From contig JABVXU010000828.1 of NCBI GenBank assembly GCA_013365365.1, forward strand, positions 1 through 18,689: a stretch of 18,689 bases of DNA. Reading direction: 5' to 3'. The stretch's first letter is position 1; each line of letters begins with the position of its first letter. This DNA comes from Cruorifilaria tuberocauda (lineage: Eukaryota > Nematoda > Chromadorea > Rhabditida > Onchocercidae). Shown here piece after piece: positions 11,536 through 18,689 of the stretch. Below the pieces are notes generated by a model, which worked only from the letters and a program-made list of their open reading frames with translations, searched no databases and was not told where the DNA came from. The position numbers and the translations under genes are program-made.

Positions 11536-11681
11536 AGGACAACTATTCTCATCATTATTTTTTTCACTTCATGAAAATTATTATTGTCACAACTTATTTG
11601 ACTTATTTGGTAAACCTATACTTCGCAAAGACTAATTTATTTCAATTTTTTGGTCAATGTGCTACTCTGATTCTTTATCCA

Positions 11682-11708
11682 ATGAATAAATGGGGGACGA
11701 AGCATTGA
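11682..11708 (+). other. Overlapping upstream reading frame before ift-20
   Basis: An out-of-frame ATG at 11682 precedes the IFT20 ATG by 8 nt and runs 8 codons to a TGA inside the coding sequence. If the transcript includes it, it could lower translation of IFT20 or be bypassed by leaky scanning. The transcript start is unknown, so its relevance is inferred. Confidence 0.4.
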
Positions 11709-12815
11709 TGAAAGCTGGCTTATATGTCGACTCTTACAATAAATTACGCCTTCTACAGCCGGGTAATTCACAAATCGTTGCATTCCTCGGTGCAATTTTC
11801 GTTGATAATACCTCTAGTAGTGGTTAATAATCAATATATTCCATCTAATTATTATCACTTGTTTGACGAGAAAACTGTTAGCTTGAGAAGAGAAATTTAC
11901 AGAGTTTGGAATAAGAAATCTAAATATTGATTTATTGAGAAGTCGGTTTTTTAATCTTATTAATGTAATGGAAAGCTGCTGTGATTTGTGAGCTATCTTT
12001 GATATGTGTCACATAAACGATAAAAGCAAGATTTAGCTCATAGAAAGAGGTTGTTTTTAGATGTCGCGGATGATTGTAATGAAATTGTTGAAGAAGCAAG
12101 AGAAATTGTGAATAAATTGAACTCTTTTAGTGATGCTACAGAGGCAATTATCAAAACATTTGATGAAGTAAGACTTTGACAAATAAATAATGATAATGGG
12201 ATGTTAAAAAAAGCGGTAAAATACTACGAAATAAAATATATTTTGCTTAACTTTAGTTAGCGATAATCGTGACAGGTGAAAAAATTCGTGCAATGTCATC
12301 CAGAAATGCTCTGAAAGTTGCAGACGAACAACATGTTGCGGATGAACAACAACTGCAGGTCTCTTGATAATTTGGTTTCGAATCAATCTTTTATCTTAAA
12401 TCGAGCCCATTTTAAAAAAAAAAATTGATATGTGAACATTATATCTACGCGTCTTCGCTTCCTAATTTTCCAACCTTTTCTAACTTCTAACAAATTGCTT
12501 CTATAATTCTAACAGATCCATAATTTAACGTGATGTTAGCCCTATTTTGGTTAGGAAATGAAGCTTTTAAATAATTTACTTGGAATACGTAACTCTATTT
12601 TTTAAGTTTTTTAAACCTGCCCGTTTTTCAACATCGTTCATTTCGGACAACGTATGCTAAAGAAAGATTAGACAAGAAACTTCTTGCAGAAACTCTTGCA
12701 GATTCTGATCCGAGAACGTGAAGTGGAGTTAGAAAGGTTGCATGTTGAATTACAAAGCACTCAACGGCAAGAATATGCCCTGAAAGAATATTTGCAGAAA
12801 TTTTTATCACTATAA
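11690..12815 (+). CDS. ift-20: Intraflagellar transport protein 20 (IFT20), 4 exons, complete
   Basis: Exons 11690-11762, 12061-12167, 12257-12358 and 12702-12815 join in phases 1, 0 and 0, giving 131 residues against about 132 in human IFT20. The N-terminal motif KAGLYVDSYNKLRLLQPDV matches the conserved IFT20 segment (EAGLHFDELNKLRVLDPEV type). Residues from about 27 onward are a continuous heptad-rich coiled coil, with the conserved GEKIRAMSSRNAL segment in the middle and a REREVELERL-type stretch near the end. IFT20 is a small IFT-B subunit that also works at the Golgi, carrying membrane proteins to the cilium, and pairs with IFT54. The last exon has tandem acceptors (CTTGCAG ending at 12689 and at 12701). 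The downstream one aligns better with the family; the upstream one would add four residues (KLLQ). No good trans-splice acceptor lies just upstream of the ATG. Confidence 0.95.
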
Positions 12816-12971
12816 AGTTTTAATCTGTGCGAAAGGATGTTTCATTTCAAATTGTACAATATACATTTTGCTTCTTTCTTCCTAAGATTTAATATAGTTG
12901 GATGAAATAACTGTTTCTCGTTTCTCAATCATTCATACTGACTTATTTGACTTTATTTCTTTACGTTGACT

Positions 12972-13005
12972 AATAAATCATTTCTATCCTTTGGTATGAA
13001 ATAAA
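12972..13005 (+). promoter_or_regulatory. Candidate polyadenylation signals of ift-20
   Basis: Two AATAAA hexamers, 12972-12977 and 13000-13005, lie about 157 and 185 nt after the ift-20 stop codon. Either could direct 3' end formation. Confidence 0.4.
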
Positions 13006-14335
13006 ACTAGATCGTATTTCACATATTTTTGTCGATAATTTCGCGATTAACAATATCTTTGATGTTGCCAGATGATTTTTTACTCAGAAAAAGAAAAGGC
13101 GAAACCCTCTGTTCAATTCAATAGTTCCTAAATTCTAACTTGTCAATTAAGATATGATATGAGTACACTGCAATCTAAATTAGAAATACTCAATTTTCTT
13201 TAAAATCTTAAACATTTTTGCAAAAACGAAACAAACACATTCGCAATTACTGATAGCTGTTTACATTCAGATAATAATAGTCCCCATCCTAGATAAGGTT
13301 TATTTTCATTTTGACTAATCGATATGAAGTCCATGCTAAATGAATTATCTTCGTTTTCAGATTTTGCACACAGACATCAGAAAATTCAAATGAAAATTAT
13401 TTATGAAATTAATTTTTAACTAATAGAAAATAGCGATGAGGAATTCTGTTCTCAGTTCAACAACAACCTAACCTTAAAATATAGTAATCGACCACAGATA
13501 GACTTACTGAAAACTTGGAGAATAAAGATAAACTAGGTGTTGAATTAATTGGATGAACTCGAGTAACGCAAACCCACTTTAGCTAAAGTAAATAAAGAAC
13601 ATCTATACTTAATGTGTTTATGATGAATTGCATAAAGCAACAAGAACGAAATAAAGTAAACGGTAATCCCAAATACTCAGCAGACGATACTTTGCAGTCA
13701 CGAGAGATCATTTCTACAAAATACACTATAATTTCTATTTCAATTTCAAAGCTAGAATTGCTTCATTTTAATGGACGAGAAAGTAAACAATATGATTAAT
13801 CCTTGCGTAATTAAAAAACAGTTGGATTGGAACAACTTGCAATCTAAAAAACATACGTAGCCTGAACTGATTGGAGTAAAAGCAAACATTGTATCGAGCA
13901 TCAGATAGCCATAGCACTCTTTCACGATGAATCAAATCAGCTACTTTGCACTTGCTTAATTTGGTTACAAAAAATTATTCGAAAATATGAATTTGCTTGC
14001 TTTTCATTATTTTTTGAAAACCATTTCAATCTTTGGCAATTATGGGAATGTGAAGTGATAAAGAATTTATCCAGAACAGTAATAAATATATTCAACTTCG
14101 CCAAACACAGCATAATGTATTCTTAGAAGTTTCAAACAACGAATTCGTTCGCTAAAACAAACGACCTGAATCAACAACAGTCCAACCAGCGATTGCATGG
14201 CTACTGGTATTTCCAACTTATTCAAGGACTCGGCAAAAATCAGTCTACCTGAATCGGCCAACTTATTCAAATGTGTTTGATAGTTTTATTATGAAATGAC
14301 GCCTTAAGATTCGATAAGAGAACATAACAGTCATT

Positions 14336-14382
14336 CCATTTTGGGCAAGAATGTGTCTCTGCACGATGATAGCCCAAAATGG
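14336..14382. repeat. Inverted repeat with 11-bp perfect arms
   Basis: CCATTTTGGGC at 14336-14346 is matched by its exact reverse complement GCCCAAAATGG at 14372-14382, leaving a 25-nt loop that has a further GTG/CAC pairing. The hairpin sits in noncoding DNA. It could be a structured RNA, a short transposon relic or chance. Confidence 0.55.
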
Positions 14383-14593
14383 CTCTCTGGATTTTTAAGC
14401 TATTATTTTAACAAAGGCGTTGGATTAAATTGATTAATTTCACATGCAAATAACAGAAACACATTCAATTTGTTCCATATATTAAGTAATGAATACAAAT
14501 TTTAATCATAAATCTAACTGCTGTTATTCTAAATTCTAGATTATCTTTACAACATATTAGAACCATTGCTTTTATTAACTTTAGATAACATAC

Positions 14594-14704
14594 CGTATTA
14601 GTATCGTTGCCAAAATACAGCCATGCATCACCAGTATCATCATTAACCAGTGAAACGGTTAAAGGAATTATCAACAATCGGGAAAGATCGAGAGGATACG
14701 CAAC
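14594..14704 (-). other. Possible minus-strand exon, unrecognised
   Basis: The minus strand is open for 36 codons with a mixed, protein-like composition (segment VNDDTGDAWLYFGNDTNT) and stops being coding-like at a good donor, ACG|GTATGT. Upstream there is no strong acceptor: TTATGTGAG is poor, and a better CAG at about 14713 leads into an in-frame stop. The plus strand of the same bases is also open. It may be an exon of a small gene 3' of LITAF, a gene relic or chance. Confidence 0.2.
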
Positions 14705-14982
14705 TCACATAACTGCCCATTTGAGTTAGTATTTCATTACAAAGCTTTTTTTTGGTGTTATAAAACTCAAGATCTTATTACAGGAAGAATGTTGATTAAA
14801 GTAAACTATGTAAAAGGCATAATTGATGCACTGATGCTAGATACAGTGAAAATAAAAAATAAATAATCTGTTTGTTGCTTAAATATGAAAAAAGCAACGG
14901 ATAATTATTCCACAAAGTTTTCTGTAAGATTCGACCACTTGTACAACTCGATCCGAATCCTGTTCTTATTGTTTCTGCTCTC

Positions 14983-16310
14983 TCAGATCTTTTTGTAAGA
15001 TCCCAGTAATATTTTGCAGTTAGGGCAAATGTGATTCACATCCTACAACCAAAGTGATTTGAAGAAATCATCGCATAGAGGTCAAGTAACAATCAATACC
15101 ATTAATGAAAAAGTTTTGATCCAAAATTTAATTTAACATGGAAAGAAAATGAGAGAAATAAATTACCAAACAATCTTTTACGCAAAAAGGAATTAAACAG
15201 CAACCAAGCCAGCATCTGTAAAATAAAAACTATAATAGTACAGTTAAGAAATTGAAGCTTCTAAAAAATATCAGTAAGATGGGTTGTGATAAAGAAAATA
15301 CTATATTACGTGCTATTCATATGTAGCAGTAGCAAAAGTAGTAGTTGCGGTAGTAGTAGTACGTTTTATGCTGTTATTTAAATATTATAATCATATAAAA
15401 TTAGAAATTCTGACCTTAGATTTGAAATCAGAACAACAGAACAAGGTAATACAACGAAATGAAGTATACTGCACTTTTTATCTAGTTGAGCTTATGCAAA
15501 TTCGACACGAGTATACCTTCAGGAACAAAGCGCAAAATTACATACCCGAAAAGCAACAATATTCCACAGATCATGAATGCTAGTAATCCGGCATGCGTAT
15601 GTGTTTCCGTAACAATAGCTCTATTACAACTTGGACAAGTCATTGTACAGGAACGTGGTCCAAAAACTGGCACACCAACAATAACCGGTATTGTTTGTGG
15701 CTCTGGATGCATCGTAGAAGGATTTGCTAAAAAGTCCTACAATTCACTAAAATGGCGTCAAAAATATGACTTATCGTCTATTCTAATTTAAATTCACGAA
15801 AACTGTGAAGTTTTTAAGGGAAATGAGGGAGTTAGTTACCAAACAAAACTGTTTTTCATATACATCAAATATACGATGTCTTTACAACTCAATATTCCTA
15901 TCCTCCGAGGAACTGATATCGAGAACAAGTAGTCAAGTTTTTAAATAAATTATTACAAAATTGTTGCTAACTAACGCAATGTAGGGTTGACAGTCTGTGG
16001 CATATATGCAGGATTATTGGACGGTTGTGGCGATGGTGGAAAAGGCCCAAATTTTTCTGTTGTTTGTGATATTCCACCAACATTTGTGCTTGAGCCGACT
16101 GCTGCCTCTGCAACCCTATGATCATTTCCGGATTAATACAGTTGATACATTGTTTTGACAGATCTTAAGCCGATATTATTAGCAAACAAAACGGTTAATT
16201 TTTACCAAGAAAATAACTTTAAAAAAAGAGGACAAAGTTTCAAAATGTCATAATAGCAAACCATATGATGGTGGACCTTTCTGATGATTGTTGTCTTCAA
16301 AATTATCCAT
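14983..16310 (-). CDS. LITAF: LITAF-domain membrane protein, 5 exons, complete
   Basis: Exons in order of transcription: 16310-16262, 16107-15976, 15726-15546, 15215-15167, 15042-14983. Phases agree at all four junctions and give 156 residues, close to the usual size (about 160). LITAF-domain proteins sit on the cytosolic face of late endosomes and lysosomes. The N-terminus carries a PPSY motif (residues 13-16), which in this family binds WW-domain ubiquitin ligases of the NEDD4 type, followed by a Pro/Gln-rich linker. The domain starts with CPSC (C91, C94), continues with ETHTHAGLL and a hydrophobic segment with GCWLGCCLIPFC (about 104-132), and ends with H-x-CPNC (C143, C146) and LLGSYKKI. 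The two Cys pairs form one zinc site on either side of the membrane-inserted segment, so all key residues are present. Without splicing, the third exon would read through its donor (GG|GTATGT) into a false C-terminus. Animals often have several LITAF paralogues; which one this is cannot be said. Confidence 0.95.
15323..15363. repeat. Imperfect GTA trinucleotide repeat in a LITAF intron
   Basis: About forty bases are made of GTA units with GCA and GCG interruptions. They lie inside the third LITAF intron (15216-15545). Such a tract may vary in length between isolates. Confidence 0.75.
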
Positions 16311-16325
16311 TGTTATTCCTGAAAC
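16311..16325 (-). promoter_or_regulatory. Candidate trans-splice acceptor of the LITAF gene
   Basis: On the minus strand GTTTCAG ends at 16319, leaving an 8-nt leader before the ATG at 16310. This is the usual arrangement for a nematode spliced-leader site and supports the chosen start. Confidence 0.55.
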
Positions 16326-16395
16326 TGATATAAATTAGATACAACTACGAATTTTGCATTATTGTAAATATAAACTAATCAGGATTATACAATTA

Positions 16396-16685
16396 ATGCC
16401 TAAGCCCATTGGTTCTGGAAAGACAACGGCTAGAGTTAGGCAAATTCCATACCGTTCCAAACAAGCACTTTCATAACCACGTACAGACACGTGCGTACAC
16501 AACACGTACCGTGAGGACATCCAAAAAGACAGGAAATAACATATGAACACTTTGAAACTGAGTGGTTCATGGGATATACGTCTGAAATAGCACAAGTTTT
16601 GAACCAGTGGAAGGGAAGGAGACGTACGTCTGATGAATTCAGAAAAGAGAATGAAGAAAGCAAAGAGATGGAAATGAAGGGATGA
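16396..16685 (+). pseudogene. GC-richer, coding-like but interrupted stretch
   Basis: The stretch is visibly richer in G and C than its surroundings. In one frame, ATG at 16396 gives 26 residues (MPKPIGSGKTTARVRQIPYR...) ending at 16476, preceded by an acceptor-like AATCAG ending at 16382. In another frame, 16515-16685 is open for 56 codons with a protein-like, charged composition (segments EHFETEWFMGYTSEIAQV and SDEFRKENEESKEMEMKG). No good donor and acceptor join them. The opposite strand is also open for 141 codons but is a Phe/Ser/Leu-rich mirror. A decayed gene, a transposon relic or exons of an unresolved gene head-to-head with LITAF are all possible. Confidence 0.25.
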
Positions 16686-16804
16686 TTGTGGATGGCTAAG
16701 GGTTAAACTGGGGAAAAAATTTGATAACTTTATCAATGAATCATATGGATCAAAAATAGAATGATTCATTGATAATACCGTCAAACAATACTTTCCATTG
16801 GAGC

Positions 16805-16850
16805 GATTAGCTAATAACAGGATTAGCTAATAATACTAATAATAATAGGA
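16805..16850. repeat. Short direct repeat followed by a TAA-rich tract
   Basis: GATTAGCTAATAA is present at 16805-16817 and 16821-16833 (period 16), then runs into imperfect AAT/TAA units. It is simple-sequence DNA with no gene assigned. Confidence 0.75.
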
Positions 16851-18689
16851 TTATAAACGAATCACTGTACTGTAAGAAAAACGCAGTTTGATGAGAACAT
16901 ATGCTATAAATAATGGATTGAAGTAAATTCATTCAATTTTTTTCTCTAGTTTTCCATAAGTTCATATGCCTACAATATCAGAAATTATTCAGAATTCATG
17001 GAATTTCATCACTTATTCGGAAACTTTTTAGCTAATCACCAAAAAAATTTTTAGCAAACATCTTTTCCAGGCATACACACATGCACATACACGCACTTGT
17101 ATCAGGAAATATCAATCTGATTAACATCTGATAACGAACTATCGCTGCATACTTAGAACGAAATTTTTAAATGAAGAGTTGGTTTGGAAACAATTTGAAA
17201 ATTTTAGGTGCAAGTCAAGCAGAACCTTCTGCAGGACAGAATAATTCTCGAAAAATGTGCCATAGTGTCGTCCCGTATTGGCTGTGAAACAAACGATCCA
17301 TAAGACGATTCTGGTTATAAATTCAGCTGGAAGTGTTAAGATAAATAATGATTAGAATGGCGATCTTAGAAATGGAGGAAAGTCCAATGAAGGTAATAAA
17401 TAGATTTATATTTAAAAGGTAAAGATGTATGAATTTTCAAAATAGTCCAAATCTAGTAATCTTGGATTCTTGGACAAAAAAATTGAACTCACAAAATGAA
17501 ATTTCTAAATTTTTGAAAGCAAAAACATATCTTACTCATAACCTTTTAAAGTCTTTTCAGTCTCAGTACAGTAATTTAACTGCATATTTATTGTTGTTGT
17601 ACATTTCAAACTCCAACCTATTCTTTCTTTTTTATTTATCATCTGTTTCCTCGATTCCCAAACTTCAATGGCAATAATAATTTGTCCCTAGTAGTTATTA
17701 TACCGTTCCAGCAAAATTTTTTCAGAAATCAAAATACAGGAAGGAATATTAAATGAAAATTAAGTTATTCAAATAAGTACATGGAATTTTTAAGAATTTG
17801 CAAGCTAGTACTAACCCAAAATTTTCATTAATCATATATGAATGGGTCAAGTTAGTACATGAGTACATGTTTATATATTATTGTAATATCATGAGCATAT
17901 TATTATAAAACAGTTGTTTTTCTGGAGTGGAGGAAAAGGACTTGCAGTTGATTACAGATTACAGGCTTTTTTTCCTTTTTAGATAATAATAAAAAAAGAT
18001 TGGAGTAAATGCGATAATGATAATAAATGCTTCATAAGCAAAATAAACATTTAACTTGTTGATTATGGATCCTCAAATTATTTTGATCGTGAATGATTGA
18101 ACCGATATGGCATAATTTCACTTTTCCAATAACAGCTTCCTTCTGTAACACTGATGATTGGCTAAAGTATAGATCAATACATTTCAGCTTAATATCCATC
18201 ATCTACGGTAAATTCAATAAATCCTCATATGTGCCCTTCAGCTCATTATTCCTTTCTTCTAATCAAATCTTTCACCACCTTAACGTTTCTCTGTTTCAAG
18301 GGCATTCATTTATGATTGATTAGACGTTAGAAATCCTCTCTCTTTCTTGCCAACTCAATCACTTGCCAGTTCATTTATTTCGATGTAAAACGGTAATGAC
18401 AAGTGAATGGTCTGATAAAAGAAGATAAACTCCTCCTCCCTTTATTCCAATCTCTTCTGTTTTTCCTAATTTATTCCACTCCAATTCAGGCCTTTTCTAA
18501 TGTTCAATAACTTCAATCCCTTCTTTTCCTGGTTTCATTGCTTTGCTTTTCCATCATCTCTCCTATTTATCATACAATGCAGTTCGTCGAATTTCGTTTT
18601 AATCGCTAATCTATTTCTAAAAGCTTTAATTTCCTTCAACCGTGACAAGATTTAAGTTGTTCCTTTCTAGACGAGAGTATTCTTTCTTT
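16851..18689. other. AT-rich flank, no supportable gene
   Basis: Apart from the short frame at 17171-17287, I see only AT-rich, low-complexity frames and an imperfect CA-rich tract near 17070-17096. From about 18210 to the end the plus strand is strongly pyrimidine-rich, with many TCC and CTTT runs. No splice-consistent exon chain was found on either strand. Confidence 0.5.
17171..17287 (+). CDS. Possible short reading frame of 38 residues, unrecognised
   Basis: The ATG at 17171 opens a frame with mixed composition (segment GASQAEPSAGQNNSRKMCHS) that stops with TGA at 17285-17287. A possible acceptor, AAAATTTTAG, ends inside it at 17208, so the part after that could instead be the last exon of an unseen gene. 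No domain or motif is recognised. Chance is a strong alternative. Confidence 0.15.
   Translation: MKSWFGNNLKILGASQAEPSAGQNNSRKMCHSVVPYWL

Larger units (their letters stand above)
12816..14982. other. Region between convergent ift-20 and LITAF genes
   Basis: This stretch is mostly AT-rich and without a gene that I can support. Exon-like minus-strand frames at 14594-14704, 14267-14386, 14067-14270 and about 13800-13974 are described in the findings. A hairpin lies at 14336-14382. The plus-strand frame 13614-13799 has no recognisable features. Confidence 0.5.

Noticed and set aside
15482..15712. LITAF as a single-exon protein ending in ...ILVSNLHKLN
   Set aside because: The reading past 15546 is intron (GG|GTATGT donor). 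The true continuation GCWLGCCLIPFC and HICPNC is found in two further exons, in the right phase.
16414..16431. GSGKTT as a P-loop NTPase
   Set aside because: Only 26 codons are open and nothing of a Walker B or nucleotide-binding fold follows. A six-residue match is not evidence.
16359..16784. Minus-strand open frame of 141 codons
   Set aside because: The product is rich in Phe, Ser, Leu and Pro, as expected from the antisense of a purine-rich strand. It has no signal or domain, and it overlaps the 5' end region of the LITAF gene by position only.
17429..17677. Plus-strand frame of 82 codons
   Set aside because: Low-complexity Ser/Asn/Leu product without a domain, and of a length expected by chance in this window.
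1..18689. tRNA, rRNA, spliced-leader RNA genes, CRISPR arrays, retrovirus-like or transposase genes
   Set aside because: No convincing T-loop and anticodon arrangement, no spliced-leader exon sequence, no regular repeat-spacer pattern and no transposase or reverse transcriptase motif were seen by reading both strands.

Overview
The window looks like nuclear DNA from a nematode, most likely a clade III / filarial-type worm. It is AT-rich. Its protein-coding exons are small (49 to 258 bp), with introns of about 85 to 600 bp that have GT...AG ends and short T-rich acceptors (TTTCAG, TTGCAG, TTTTAG). Two genes have a splice-acceptor-like AG only 5 to 8 nt before the start codon, as expected for spliced-leader trans-splicing. 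No bacterial operon, CRISPR array, tRNA, rRNA or intact transposon was seen. The genus cannot be told from the sequence by eye.

Three complete multi-exon genes were assembled by hand by matching splice phases. (1) Plus strand, 2729-8272, 16 exons: a secreted protein of about 744 residues. It has a signal peptide, a divergent dermatopontin-like N-terminal region, a long Ser/Thr-rich tail with many N-glycosylation sequons, and a C-terminal six-cysteine module of lustrin type. (2) Plus strand, 11690-12815, 4 exons: IFT20, the 131-residue coiled-coil subunit of intraflagellar transport complex B. A perfect RFX/DAF-19 X-box (GTTTCCATGGTAAC) lies 154 bp upstream of its start codon, so both the gene and its cilia-specific control element are visible. 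(3) Minus strand, 16310-14983, 5 exons: a 156-residue LITAF-domain protein with a PPSY motif, a split zinc-binding site and the membrane-inserting hydrophobic segment.

Layout: 1-2723 has no supportable gene; 2724-8272 is the secreted-protein gene; 8273-11521 is mostly featureless AT-rich DNA with one small doubtful reading frame (10346-10516) and a 20-bp direct repeat; 11522-12815 is the X-box and ift-20; 12816-14982 lies between the convergent ift-20 and LITAF genes and holds some exon-like minus-strand frames; 14983-16318 is LITAF; 16319-18689 holds a GC-richer, coding-like but broken stretch (16380-16690) and otherwise nothing I can support.

The three genes do not form one pathway. IFT20 acts in cilia of sensory neurons, LITAF proteins act on endosomal membranes, and the modular secreted protein probably belongs to the extracellular matrix or cuticle. 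The most notable items are the intact X-box upstream of ift-20 and the unusual domain architecture of the secreted protein.
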